Positions 49,025 through 57,648 of a stretch of DNA of 64,000 nt are shown in pieces. The stretch's first letter is position 1, and every line of letters begins with the position of its first letter. Origin of the DNA: Actinoallomurus iriomotensis. Lineage in GTDB: Bacteria > Actinomycetota > Actinomycetes > Streptosporangiales > Streptosporangiaceae. The notes under the pieces were generated by a model, which was given only the letters and a program-made list of their open reading frames with translations, was not told the DNA's origin and did not search any database. Location: assembly GCF_030269445.1 (NCBI RefSeq), contig NZ_BSTJ01000018.1, forward strand, positions 62,001 to 126,000. Direction: 5' to 3'. The translations under genes were made by a program, and so were the position numbers.

Positions 49025-50330
49025 CGTTCTCGGCCGGCAGGCTCGGCAGGGTGCGCATGTGCGGCAGCGGCGAGGGCAGCAGCCAGGCGGCGCCCGCGAC
49101 CGCGCCCGCCACGGCGATCAGGAGGGTCGGACGCGGGCCGACCGTCGTGCCGAGGACGCCGGCGGCCAGCGACCCGAGCGGGCGGGCACCGTAGTTGACG
49201 GCGCGGTAGGCGCCCGACACCCGCGCCCGCACCCGGTCCGGGATGATCGCGGCGAAGATGGACCCGACCGAGATGTCCAGCATCATGACGCCGATCCCGG
49301 AGCCGAACTCGGCCAGGAAGAGCAGCGCCAGCACGGTGTGCCGGCCGCCGCCCGCGGCCGGGATGAGGAACAGCGGGGCCGGGTACACCACGCACCCGGC
49401 GATGAACGCCGGCCCGATGCCGATCCGCGCCGCCACCCGGCCCGTGATCGCCGATCCGAGCAGGCCCCCGGCGGCGCCGGCGCTGAGCACGGTCCCGAGC
49501 AGCCCCGGCGGCACGTGCAGCGTGGTGGTCGCGTACAGCACGAACAACGCGGCGAACATGTAGGTGAAGAAGTTGATCGTCGCTGTCGCGCCGAGCGCGG
49601 CGCGGACCACCCGCGAGCCGGCGATGAACCGGAACCCGCCGACCGGTGAGCTCTCCCGGCCCGGCGCGACGGCCGGCTCGCGGGGCCGGACGCGGTGCAG
49701 GAAGAACGCGGACGCCAGGTAGGACAGGCCGTCGGCCAGGAGCGCGGCGGGCGCGGACAGCGCCTGGACGAGGGCGCCGCCGAGGCCGGGCCCGCCGGCG
49801 TCCGCCAGAGCGTAGCTGCTGTGCAGGAGGGAGTTGCCGGAGACGTACCGTTCGGGCGGCACGAGTGAGACGAAGAGTGTGCTGTCGGCGACGGCGAACA
49901 GCACGCTGAGCGTGCCGACGGCGAACGCGACGGTGTACAGCTGGACGCTGGTCAGTCCCCCGGCCGCGTAGGCGATGGGGATGCTCGCCATCAGGGCGGC
50001 CCGGCCCAGGTCCGCGGCGACCATGGTGCGCCGGCGGTGGCCGTACCGGTCGACCAGCACCCCCGCGGGCAGCGAGAACAGCAGGCTCGGCGCCAGCCAG
50101 GCCGTCATGAGGTACCCCATCTGCGCCGGCCCCGCGTGCACGACGAGTACACCGGTCAGCGGCAGGGCGATCATCGACACCTCGTCGCCGAGCAGGGAGA
50201 TCGTCTGGCCCGTCCAGTAACGCCGGAAGGGCGGTTCGGTGAGCAACGGCGGGATCAGCCTGCGCACACGCGATGCCCGGAACCGTGGTCGTTGACCGGT
50301 AAGACGGCGAAGGCCCCGTTTCGTCCCCAT
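48975..50330 (-). CDS. MFS transporter (MefA/enterobactin-exporter-like)
   Basis: The 451-residue protein has 12 membrane helices. The N-terminus PPLLTEPPFRRYWTGQTISLLGDEVSMIALPLTG is typical of the MFS_3 exporter group, with the cytoplasmic loop motif DRYGHRRRTM between helices 2 and 3. Members export macrolides, siderophores or other small molecules. It starts at ATG 50330 and overlaps the thioesterase gene at its 3' end. No regulator is adjacent, so the substrate cannot be inferred. Confidence 0.88.
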   Translation of the reverse strand: MGTKRGLRRLTGQRPRFRASRVRRLIPPLLTEPPFRRYWTGQTISLLGDEVSMIALPLTGVLVVHAGPAQMGYLMTAWLAPSLLFSLPAGVLVDRYGHRRRTMVAADLGRAALMASIPIAYAAGGLTSVQLYTVAFAVGTLSVLFAVADSTLFVSLVPPERYVSGNSLLHSSYALADAGGPGLGGALVQALSAPAALLADGLSYLASAFFLHRVRPREPAVAPGRESSPVGGFRFIAGSRVVRAALGATATINFFTYMFAALFVLYATTTLHVPPGLLGTVLSAGAAGGLLGSAITGRVAARIGIGPAFIAGCVVYPAPLFLIPAAGGGRHTVLALLFLAEFGSGIGVMMLDISVGSIFAAIIPDRVRARVSGAYRAVNYGARPLGSLAAGVLGTTVGPRPTLLIAVAGAVAGAAWLLPSPLPHMRTLPSLPAENVTASIGASSERRSECP

Positions 50331-50396
50331 GCCGACAACGTTCGTTCGTCGGAGGTGCCTTGTAAACGGGGTGTCAGGGGAGCGCTCCCACGCGCG

Positions 50397-50948
50397 TCAG
50401 AGGTGGGGGCCAGAGCTCGACGGCAGGCCCACCCGGTCGGGAACGACCCGGGTCAGGCCGCGGAGCCAGCCCTCCAGGTCCGACGGCCACCAGCGACCGG
50501 ACGAGAGCCGGCCCAGCGCGTCCGTGACCGCGGCGGCCGACGCGCGGGCCGGTACGACGCGCGACGGGGCGCTGTCCGCCAGGGCGCCGAGCCACCAGTG
50601 CCGCCGGGTGACCGACATGTCGTCGGGGTCGAGCACGAGGTAGTAGTCGGGCAGCGCCAGACGGTCCGACCGCAGCCCGGCCAGGGCCGTCTCGATGGCG
50701 ACCTCCAGGCCGCCCACCGGCGCCGCGCCGTCGAAGAGATCGACCCACGCGTCGCCGACCGCCGCCAGCGGGTCCGCGTCGTGCACGACGTACGTCGCCG
50801 TGGACCGGTGCACCGCCTCCTCGACCTCCGCCGGGGAGCGCTGCTCGCGGGTGATCGCCCGGACGTTGTGCAGCCCGTCCAGCCCGGAGACGACCGCGCC
50901 GGACCGCTCACCCGCCACCACGACCACCGTGCTGCTCAGCCGCCGCAT
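50397..50948 (-). CDS. Unrecognised 183-residue protein
   Basis: I do not recognise the family. The protein begins MRRLSSTVVVVAGERSGAVVS and continues with alternating strands and helices (VEEAVHRSTATYVVHDADPLAAVGDAWVDLFDG; YYLVLDPDDMSVTRRHWWLGAL), looking like a small Rossmann-type or nucleotide-handling fold. The C-terminus contains LSSGRWWPSDLEGWLRGLTRVVPDRVG. TAGACT (50956-50961) lies seven bases before ATG 50948, fitting a leaderless start and supporting the gene as real. No operon partner is evident. Confidence 0.65.
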   Translation of the reverse strand: MRRLSSTVVVVAGERSGAVVSGLDGLHNVRAITREQRSPAEVEEAVHRSTATYVVHDADPLAAVGDAWVDLFDGAAPVGGLEVAIETALAGLRSDRLALPDYYLVLDPDDMSVTRRHWWLGALADSAPSRVVPARASAAAVTDALGRLSSGRWWPSDLEGWLRGLTRVVPDRVGLPSSSGPHL

Positions 50949-51121
50949 GTATCGGAGTCTAACGACGGTCTCCCGGTGCCCCGGATCAACCGATCGGTGG
51001 ATCGGCTCGGCCGTACGGCCGGTCCGTGAGTTCAGCCGCCGGCCCATGAGGCCGGGCGATGTGCGCTCACGCTCGCTCTTGCGACGCTGACGGTCACCTG
51101 GCCAAGAGAGAAGGGCATCGC

Positions 51122-51523
51122 ATGAACACCCAGCCGGAGACCCGTACCGCCCTCCGCACCGTGAGGCTGCTCGTCGGCGGCTATCTCCTCCTCAGCCTGG
51201 CCACCCTCGTGGCCATCGTCCTGCTCCGCGACCACCACTCCGTCGTGAACGCCGCCGTCTGGGTGCGGGGCACGATCGTCGCCCTCACCTCCCTGCTGAT
51301 GTTCTCCTTCGTCGCCCGTGCGTCCCGCGGCTCCCGTGCCGCGTTCCTGCGGCTGCGGATCGCCTCGGCCGTCATGGTCGTGGCCATCGTCGTGATCATC
51401 TCGCTGCCCGGGACGTTCCCGGTGTGGCTGCGGCTCGAGCAGGGCGTCTGCGGGCTGCTCCTGCTCGGCGTCGTCCTGCTCGTCAACGGCCGGCACCTGC
51501 GATCGCTGTTCGCGAGCGCGTGA
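51122..51523 (+). CDS. Small integral membrane protein
   Basis: The 133-residue protein has four membrane helices (LLVGGYLLLSLATLVAIVLL; GTIVALTSLLMFSFVA; AVMVVAIVVIISLPGTF; GVCGLLLLGVVLLV) and few loops. GAAGGG precedes ATG 51122. It lies 81 bases before the sensor kinase gene, which appears to have its own promoter (TAGATT at 51562-51567). No known family; a helper or target of the two-component system is possible. Confidence 0.75.
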   Translation: MNTQPETRTALRTVRLLVGGYLLLSLATLVAIVLLRDHHSVVNAAVWVRGTIVALTSLLMFSFVARASRGSRAAFLRLRIASAVMVVAIVVIISLPGTFPVWLRLEQGVCGLLLLGVVLLVNGRHLRSLFASA

Positions 51524-51604
51524 CGAACGCGAACCGCGATGGCGTACGGAACGGTCCCGGTTAGATTGTCCTGGAAATGGCGGCCGTCACCAGGGAGGGC
51601 GGAG

Positions 51605-52882
51605 ATGAGCGGTCCGGCACCGCGCGCCCGGCTGAACGCGCGGGAGCAGTGGCCGGTGGCGGTCGCCGTTCTCCCGTACCTCCTCCTGGTGCTCCTGGCC
51701 GCCGTCACCGTGGCGGAGAAGCACGCGTCGGGCGGCCTCACCTTCGATCTGGTCCTCTGCGCGTTCGCCGCCCTCTGGACGCTCGGCATGGTCACGCTGC
51801 GTCCCGCGTGGCGGGACAACCCCGCTGCCATGGCCGTCTTCTTCGCCGTCCTCATGGCGATCGTGGCGGTCCTGGTGGTGCGCGACCCCTGGTGGGGGTT
51901 CTTCGCACCCGCCGGATACGTGTTCGCGTTCCGGCTCTTCCTGTGGCCCTGGCGGCTGCTCGCCGTCGCGGCGATGGCGGTCGTGGCGGGCACCGCGCAG
52001 GCCTCCACGATCGCCAAGACGACGCTGTTCGGGTTGATCATCTACCTCGCGGTCGTGGTCGCGAACATCCTTCCGATGTGGGGTCTCGCCTGGGTCATCT
52101 GGCGCAACGGCGAGCAGAACGACCAGCGGGAGCAGGCCCTCCGCGAGGCCAGGGAGGCGAACCGCAGGCTCGAGGCGAGCCTGGCCGAGAACGCCGGCCT
52201 GCACGAGCGGCTCGTGGCCCAGGCGCGCGAGGCCGGGATCATGGACGAGCGCCAGCGGATGGCGCGGGAGATCCACGACACCCTCGCCCAGGGGCTGACC
52301 GGCATCATCACCCAGCTGCAGGCGGCCGACCAGGCCGGCGAGGACGCCGGAGAGGACGCCGCTGAGTGGCGGCGGCACGTGACGGCGGCGACCCGGCTGG
52401 CCAGGGAGAGCCTGACCGAGGCGCGGCGGTCGGTGCACGCGTTGCGCCCCGAGCCCCTGGAGACGGCGCGTCTCAGCGAGGCGCTCACCGGCGTCGCCGG
52501 GCGCTGGTCGTCGCTGCACGGACTCGCCGTCGAGGTCACCACGACCGGTACGGCGCGGCCGATGGACCGCGAGGTGGAGGTCGCGCTGCTGCGGACCGCC
52601 CAGGAGGCGCTCGCCAACGTGGCCAGGCACGCGCGGGCGACCAGAGTCGGGGTGACCCTTTCGTACATGGAGAACGAGGTCGCGTTGGACGTACGGGACG
52701 ACGGGTGCGGGTTCGACCCGGCGAAGATGACCGGCGAGCGTACGGAGACGGGCGGCGGGTTCGGCCTCGTCGCGATGCGGCAGCGGATCGAGGGCCTGTC
52801 CGGGACGCTCCAGGTCGAGTCGGAGCCGGGCGGGGGCACGGGCATCTCCGCCTGCGTCCCGGCCGCGGAGGCCTCCGCATGA
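51605..52882 (+). CDS. NarL-type sensor histidine kinase
   Basis: The 425-residue protein has four to five membrane helices in the first ~165 residues, a coiled-coil linker (EQALREAREANRRLEASLAENAG), a HisKA_3 dimerisation domain with REIHDTLAQGL (H224) and a HATPase_c domain with QEALANVARHARA, LDVRDDGCGFDP and GGGFGLVAMRQRIEGL. It lacks a large extracellular sensor, so it probably senses the membrane state. ATG 51605 lies just after GGAGGGCGGAG. The stop overlaps the response-regulator ATG (ATGA). Confidence 0.92.
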   Translation: MSGPAPRARLNAREQWPVAVAVLPYLLLVLLAAVTVAEKHASGGLTFDLVLCAFAALWTLGMVTLRPAWRDNPAAMAVFFAVLMAIVAVLVVRDPWWGFFAPAGYVFAFRLFLWPWRLLAVAAMAVVAGTAQASTIAKTTLFGLIIYLAVVVANILPMWGLAWVIWRNGEQNDQREQALREAREANRRLEASLAENAGLHERLVAQAREAGIMDERQRMAREIHDTLAQGLTGIITQLQAADQAGEDAGEDAAEWRRHVTAATRLARESLTEARRSVHALRPEPLETARLSEALTGVAGRWSSLHGLAVEVTTTGTARPMDREVEVALLRTAQEALANVARHARATRVGVTLSYMENEVALDVRDDGCGFDPAKMTGERTETGGGFGLVAMRQRIEGLSGTLQVESEPGGGTGISACVPAAEASA

Positions 52883-53547
52883 GCCGCTCCGAAGGCCCGA
52901 TCAGGCTACTGATCGCCGACGATCACCCGGTGGTGAGAGACGGCCTGAGCAGCCTGTTCGCGCGTGACCCCGATTTCGAGGTGGTCGGCGAGGCCGGCGA
53001 CGGCGCCGAGGCCGTCCGGCTCGCCGGCGACCTGCGGCCCGACGTGATCCTGATGGACCTGCGGATGCCCGGCATGGACGGCGTGACGGCCATCGCCGAG
53101 CTGGCCCGCCAGGGCACGGCGGCGCGCGTCCTCGTGCTCACGACCTACGACACCGACAGCCACGTACTGCCGGCGATCGAGGCGGGCGCCACCGGCTACC
53201 TGCTCAAGGACGCCCCGCGTGCGGAACTGCTGCGGGCGGTGCGCGCGGCCGCCCACGGCGAGGCGGTCCTCTCCCCGTCGGTGGCGTCCCGGCTGATGAA
53301 CCGGGTCCGCACTCCGGGCTCGGGACCGCTCAGCCGGCGGGAGATCGAGGTGCTGGAGCTCGTCGCGGCCGGATCCACCAACCGGCAGGCCGCGGCCCGC
53401 CTCTTCATCACCGAGGCCACGGTCAAGACGCACCTGCTCAACATCTACGCCAAGCTGGGCGTCGGCGACCGCGCCGCGGCCGTCGCCGAGGCGTACAACC
53501 GCGGCCTGCTCCTCCCCGGCCCACCGGAGCGACCCGGGAACGCCTAG
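52879..53547 (+). CDS. NarL/LuxR-family response regulator
   Basis: The 222-residue protein has a receiver domain (LLIADDHPVVRDGL; phosphoacceptor D60 in VILMDLRMPGMDG; LTTYDTD; GYLLKDAP with K) and a LuxR helix-turn-helix (LSRREIEVLELVAAGSTNRQAAARLFITEATVKTHLLNIYAKLG). It is translationally coupled to the kinase. Targets are not visible; the membrane protein upstream is a candidate. Confidence 0.93.
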   Translation: MSRSEGPIRLLIADDHPVVRDGLSSLFARDPDFEVVGEAGDGAEAVRLAGDLRPDVILMDLRMPGMDGVTAIAELARQGTAARVLVLTTYDTDSHVLPAIEAGATGYLLKDAPRAELLRAVRAAAHGEAVLSPSVASRLMNRVRTPGSGPLSRREIEVLELVAAGSTNRQAAARLFITEATVKTHLLNIYAKLGVGDRAAAVAEAYNRGLLLPGPPERPGNA

Positions 53548-53584
53548 GCCCAGCCGTATCTTGATGCCGGTGATTCGATGCGGC

Positions 53585-54013
53585 CTATACGCGGAGTGCC
53601 TCGGTTGTGGCACGAGCGAGGGTGGCGAGCTGTTGGTGGTCCGCGGCCGGCCATGACGCGAGATGCCCCGTGATCGCCGTGCTGACCGCTCGCCTGAAGC
53701 GGGTGACCAGCTCCCTGCCCTGACCGGTGAGGATGACCTGGGAGACCCGGCGGTCGTCGGGGTTCGGCCGTCGCTGTATCAGCTCACGCCGTTCCAGCCG
53801 ATCGACCAGGCCGGTGATGTTCGCCTTGTCGCAGTGCATCCGGTTCGCCAACTCGCCATGGGTCAGCTCCTGGGGAGCCACCAGCGTGAGCAACTGGGCC
53901 TGCTGAGGAGTGAGCCCGAGTTCGCGGCTGGCGGCGGCCCTCACTGCCTCGACCACGCAGCACAGTTCAAGCAGTGCCTCCGCGAGATCCGGACTGTGTG
54001 ATGCGCATGCCAT
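53585..54013 (-). CDS. MarR-family transcriptional regulator
   Basis: The 142-residue protein has the MarR winged helix: LGLTPQQAQLLTLVAPQELTHGELANRMHCDKANITGLVDRLERRELIQRRPNPDDRRVSQVILT. ATG 54013 has TACTCT (54020-54025) six bases upstream (leaderless); TTG 54046 is unlikely. It is divergent from an SDR gene over an intergenic region containing interleaved inverted repeats, the classic layout in which the MarR protein represses both genes until it binds a small aromatic or electrophilic ligand. Confidence 0.88.
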   Translation of the reverse strand: MACASHSPDLAEALLELCCVVEAVRAAASRELGLTPQQAQLLTLVAPQELTHGELANRMHCDKANITGLVDRLERRELIQRRPNPDDRRVSQVILTGQGRELVTRFRRAVSTAITGHLASWPAADHQQLATLARATTEALRV

Positions 54014-54019
54014 GCGTAG

Positions 54020-54086
54020 AGAGTACTTGACAGTTAAGGAGTTCAACTATCTAGTATGTGATCTTAACTGTTGAGGTCACATACTA
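54020..54086. promoter_or_regulatory. MarR/SDR divergent control region with interleaved inverted repeats
   Basis: Two perfect inverted repeats overlap each other: ACAGTTAAG (54030-54038) with CTTAACTGT (54063-54071), and TAGTATGTGA (54052-54061) with TCACATACTA (54077-54086). Minus-strand TACTCT (54020-54025) serves the MarR gene; plus-strand TTGACA (54027-54032) and TAGTAT (54052-54057) could serve the SDR gene with a long 19-base spacer. Both promoters lie inside the repeats, so binding would block them together. Confidence 0.6.
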
Positions 54087-54096
54087 TTGGAGCGTC

Positions 54097-54834
54097 ATGT
54101 CACTGGACACGACCGATCGAGTCGCTGTTGTCACTGGGAGCTCACGAGGGATCGGCCGGGCCGTTGCGCTCCAACTTGCCGCCGCAGGGACGGCCGTCGT
54201 GGTCAACTACCGCAGCGACGCGTCCTCGGCGAAGCGGGCGGTCGCCGAGATCGAGGCAGGCGGCGGCCGCGCCATGATGGTGCGCGCGGACGCCGCCGAC
54301 CCAGAGGCACTCCGCACACTGTTCGACGCGGCCGAGCACCACTACGGTCGCTTGGACGTGCTGGTGCACAACGCTGCCGGCTTCGTGCGCGGTCCGCTGA
54401 CCGCGGCCACCGATCGTGACTACCTCCACGCCTTCTCGCTGAACGCCCACGCCACATTCGTCGCGCTGCGCGAGGCCGGGCGCAAAATGCGCGACGGCGG
54501 CCGGATCGTCTTCATCTCCTCCGCGGCCACCCGCGTCAATCCGCAGGGAGAAGCCCTCTACGCGGCCAGCAAGGCCGCCGGTGAACACCTCGTCCGCACC
54601 GTCGCCCGTGAACTCGGCGCCCGCCGCATCACTGTCAACAGCGTGCTACCCGGACCGACCAACACCGATGGATTCGCATCGGCATCCGCTCCCGTTGAAG
54701 CGCTCATCGCCCAGACTCCGCTCGGCCGGCTGGCGGAGCCGGCCGACATCGCGGAAGTCGTCAACTTCCTCGCCTCCGATGCGGCCAGGTGGATAACCGG
54801 CCAAAGCATCACCGTCGACGGCGGCCTGTGCTGA
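54097..54834 (+). CDS. Short-chain dehydrogenase/reductase (FabG-like)
   Basis: The 245-residue enzyme has the classical SDR motifs: VAVVTGSSRGIGRAVALQL (TGxxxGIG), VHNAAGFVRG (NNAG-like), IVFISSAATRV (catalytic S), the YAASKAAG box (Y and K) and ITVNSVLPGPTNTDGF. It reduces or oxidises a small alcohol or ketone with NAD(P). GGAG lies 4-5 bases before the ATG. Expression is probably controlled by the divergent MarR protein. Confidence 0.9.
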   Translation: MSLDTTDRVAVVTGSSRGIGRAVALQLAAAGTAVVVNYRSDASSAKRAVAEIEAGGGRAMMVRADAADPEALRTLFDAAEHHYGRLDVLVHNAAGFVRGPLTAATDRDYLHAFSLNAHATFVALREAGRKMRDGGRIVFISSAATRVNPQGEALYAASKAAGEHLVRTVARELGARRITVNSVLPGPTNTDGFASASAPVEALIAQTPLGRLAEPADIAEVVNFLASDAARWITGQSITVDGGLC

Positions 54835-54908
54835 CCCGCCCCCCTTCCACCGACCCCGCCGACGCCGAACCCACGCCACGCGACTCCCCGTGATTCACGA
54901 GGCACGCC

Positions 54909-56765
54909 CTAGAACACCGGCGCGCCGTCGCGTACGAGCCGCCAGTTCTCCACGTGGAAGGTGGCCGGGTCGATGGTCTTGGCCTCCGAGGCGTACGCGA
55001 CGATCGCCTCACGGATCGCGACCTGCGCGTTGTAGACGACCGGCGCGGTGGTGATGTGCGGGAAGCCGCCGCCGCCGGACTGGCGGTAGTTGTTGACCGC
55101 GACCACGAACTTCTGGTCGTCGGTCACCGGCGTGCCGTCATAGGCGAGGCCGGAGATCCGCGAGCCCTCGGGCTTGGCGATGTCCACCTCGTACGTGACG
55201 CCGGAGAGCTGGTCGTAGTTGTAGTCGGGCAGGTTGTGGGCGTTGGTCCACGACGCCGGATCGACCGGGGCGTCCGCCGCGACCTGCTTGTAGTACCGCG
55301 CCGAGTACTCCAGGTAGTCCTTGACCTGGGCGCCGGTCAGGACGCTCGCCAGCAGGGTGTTGTCGTAGATGTAGAGCCCGGCGATGTCCTTGATCGTCAC
55401 CTGTCCGGCCGGGAAGGTGGCGGCGCGGTTGAACGGCGCGGCGATGGAGAGCACCGGCAGCGAGGCGTCGGCCGTGCCGGCCAGGGCCTTCTTGACCGTC
55501 TCGGTCTGCACCACGTTGACGTAGTCCAGGATCGCGGTGTCCTTCCAGCAGGACTCGGCCGCGGACATCGCCTCGGTGGACGTGGCGACGTCCTTGTTGA
55601 CGTACGCGACCACCGCGTCGTGCTGCTTCTTGACCAGCGCGACCAGCTTGGGGTCGTCCTGCACCGTGTTGGTGTTCACCGTGGTGGCGGACTTGCCGGT
55701 GACCTTCCAGCGGCCCCGGTCGCGGGTCAGCGTGAGGTCGAAGACGGACAGCCGCTCGCCCCAGCACATCGGCTCGCTCATCACGACGGTCTCGCCGGTG
55801 GCCTTGTTGGTGACGAACCGCTCGGAGACGTCGATGTGCGCGTGGCCGAAGAGGATGGCGTCGATGCCGGGCACCTCCTCGGCGACCATCGCCGCGGCGT
55901 TCTCCACCGGGATGTCGCCGGTGTAGGACGACAGGCCGCTGTCACCGGCGTGCGCGCTGACGACCATGACGTCGACGCCCTGGGCGCGGATCTTCGGGAC
56001 CCACCGCTTGGCGGTCTCCACCAGGTCCAGGAAGTCCAGCTTGCCGGAGACGTTCGCCTTGTCCCAGATGGCGACGCCCGGGTTGGTCAGCCCGAGCAGC
56101 CCGACCCTGATCGGCGGGTGCCCGTGGACGCGCATCGTCTTGATGATGTACGGGCGGTACGCCGGCCGGTCGGTCCCCGCGTGCACGGCGTTGGCCGCCA
56201 GCACCGGCGCGCGCATCTGCTTGATCCAGGCGTCCAGCAGCGGAAGGCCGTAGTTGAACTCGTGGTTGCCGAGCGCCACCGCGTCGAAGCCGATGGCGTT
56301 CATCTGCAGCGCCATCGGGTGGACCTGGCCGGTCTCGGTGAACGGCTCCACCGTGGCGTAGTAGAAGCCCAGCGGCGTGCCCTGGATGGTGTCGCCCGCG
56401 TCGAACAGCAGGGTGTGCTCGCGCCCGCGGTCCTTGCGGATCTGGTTCACCAGGCTCGACACCCGTGCCAGGCCGACCGCGTTCCCCGCGCTGTCGCTGT
56501 ACGCCGCGTCCTTGTAGTAGTCCCAGTCGAGGGCGTGGCTGTGGATGTCGGAGGTACCCATGACCGTGATGGTCACGGAGTTCTTGGCGCCCTTGCCGGC
56601 CGTGGCCGCCTCGGCCGCCCCGGGCCAGCCCGCGAGGGCGAGCGCGCTCGTCGCGGTCAGCCCGCCGAGCACCTGCCGGCGACTGACGCCCCGACGCTGC
56701 TCGGCGTCGTCCGGTATGCGGCAGGAACACCACCGAGGCGCGGGGCCGGGCCGACTGTTCTCCAT
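54909..56765 (-). CDS. Tat-exported 5'-nucleotidase / 2',3'-cyclic phosphodiesterase family enzyme
   Basis: The 618-residue protein has an extended N-terminus and a Tat signal (SRRQVLGGLTATSALALAGW). The metallophosphatase domain keeps GTSDIHSH (D-x-H metal ligands), FDAGDTIQGTPLG, ALGNHEFNYGL and LFGHAHIDV; the C-terminal 5'-nucleotidase domain has IADIAGLYIYDNTLL-like and GGGFPH segments. It hydrolyses nucleotides or cyclic nucleotides outside the cell for phosphate and nucleoside salvage. ATG 56765 follows AAGGAA; the frame is open above but without support. Confidence 0.9.
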   Translation of the reverse strand: MENSRPGPAPRWCSCRIPDDAEQRRGVSRRQVLGGLTATSALALAGWPGAAEAATAGKGAKNSVTITVMGTSDIHSHALDWDYYKDAAYSDSAGNAVGLARVSSLVNQIRKDRGREHTLLFDAGDTIQGTPLGFYYATVEPFTETGQVHPMALQMNAIGFDAVALGNHEFNYGLPLLDAWIKQMRAPVLAANAVHAGTDRPAYRPYIIKTMRVHGHPPIRVGLLGLTNPGVAIWDKANVSGKLDFLDLVETAKRWVPKIRAQGVDVMVVSAHAGDSGLSSYTGDIPVENAAAMVAEEVPGIDAILFGHAHIDVSERFVTNKATGETVVMSEPMCWGERLSVFDLTLTRDRGRWKVTGKSATTVNTNTVQDDPKLVALVKKQHDAVVAYVNKDVATSTEAMSAAESCWKDTAILDYVNVVQTETVKKALAGTADASLPVLSIAAPFNRAATFPAGQVTIKDIAGLYIYDNTLLASVLTGAQVKDYLEYSARYYKQVAADAPVDPASWTNAHNLPDYNYDQLSGVTYEVDIAKPEGSRISGLAYDGTPVTDDQKFVVAVNNYRQSGGGGFPHITTAPVVYNAQVAIREAIVAYASEAKTIDPATFHVENWRLVRDGAPVF

Positions 56766-56836
56766 GACGTACGTGTTCCTTTCCGTGGGCGAGCGTCGCC
56801 ACCCTAGAGGTCGCACGCCGCTTTCGAACCGGTGAG

Positions 56837-57250
56837 ATGTTCCCATCCGCACGCCCGATCGTTGGCACTCCCCGGTCTTGCCAGGCGAACGCGGCCCGCG
56901 TCCGGGGCCGGAACGCCGGACCCCTCGTCCTGGCCGCCGCCGTGGGTGCCCTGCTCGGGCTCGTCCAGGGCTTCCGGGAGACGTTCCCGGACGCGCGGCC
57001 GGTTCGCGGCCGTCTACAGTCCCACGACCGGGCCGCGACGCCCGGCGACATCGATCCGCGGCGGTCGGTCCTCATCGGCGATCTCGGCCACGAGATGCCG
57101 TTCGCGCTGGACTTCCGCACGTCCTGGGGCCGTCCCAGGGTCGTCTACCTCACGATCGGGACCGACCGGTGGATACCCGTGGCGCCGGACGCCGAGGTGC
57201 TGCTGGACCGGCTCGGCCTGAGCGGTAAGAATTTCAGGACAAGGGGGTGA
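56837..57250 (+). CDS. SMI1/KNR4 (SUKH)-like C-terminal fragment
   Basis: The last ~65 residues (IDPRRSVLIGDLGHEMPFALDF, then GRPRVVYLTIGTDRWIPVAPDAEVLLDRLGL) match the C-terminal half of a SUKH domain, the fold of many toxin-immunity proteins. The first ~70 residues (MFPSARPIVGTPRSC..., AGPLVLAAAVGALLGLVQGFRE) do not provide the usual N-terminal half, so this is a truncated gene or a fragment with a new start. No cognate toxin is nearby. It ends five bases before the Mth938-like gene. Confidence 0.45.
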   Translation: MFPSARPIVGTPRSCQANAARVRGRNAGPLVLAAAVGALLGLVQGFRETFPDARPVRGRLQSHDRAATPGDIDPRRSVLIGDLGHEMPFALDFRTSWGRPRVVYLTIGTDRWIPVAPDAEVLLDRLGLSGKNFRTRG

Positions 57251-57254
57251 GCCG

Positions 57255-57644
57255 ATGACCACGGAACCACCGGACGCCGCTCGCCGGTCGCCGCGTGTTC
57301 TGGCCGTGGCCTGGGGGCGTATGGAGGTCGAGACCCTCGGCACCGGACGCGACTTCATCCTGTATCCCGGCGGAGGACGGCCCTGGGACTGGAAGGAGAC
57401 GGGCACCCACCACGATCCCGGCATCCAGCCGGCCGACGTGACCGACCTTCTCGCGCACGGAGCCACGGTCGTCGTCCTGAGCCGCGGCATGGAGTGCCGC
57501 CTCGGCACGTGCCCCGAGACCCTCGACCTGCTCCGCGCCCAGAACATCGAGGTCCACGTCGAGGAGACCCGCAAGGCCGTCGAGCTCTACAACGACCTGG
57601 CCGCCTCCCGGCCGGTCGGCGGCCTGTTCCACTCGACCTGTTAG
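57255..57644 (+). CDS. Mth938-like domain protein
   Basis: The 129-residue protein is a single Mth938/NDUFAF3-like (DUF498) domain: SPRVLAVAWGRMEVETLGTGRDFILYPGGGRPWDW, GIQPADVTDLLAHGATVVVLSRGMECRL, VHVEETRKAVELYNDLA and the C-terminal PVGGLFHSTC. The fold is conserved from archaea to mitochondria; the bacterial function is unknown. ATG 57255 is close after AAGGGGG. It converges on the gene at 57649 with a four-base gap. Confidence 0.85.
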   Translation: MTTEPPDAARRSPRVLAVAWGRMEVETLGTGRDFILYPGGGRPWDWKETGTHHDPGIQPADVTDLLAHGATVVVLSRGMECRLGTCPETLDLLRAQNIEVHVEETRKAVELYNDLAASRPVGGLFHSTC

Positions 57645-57648
57645 CCGC

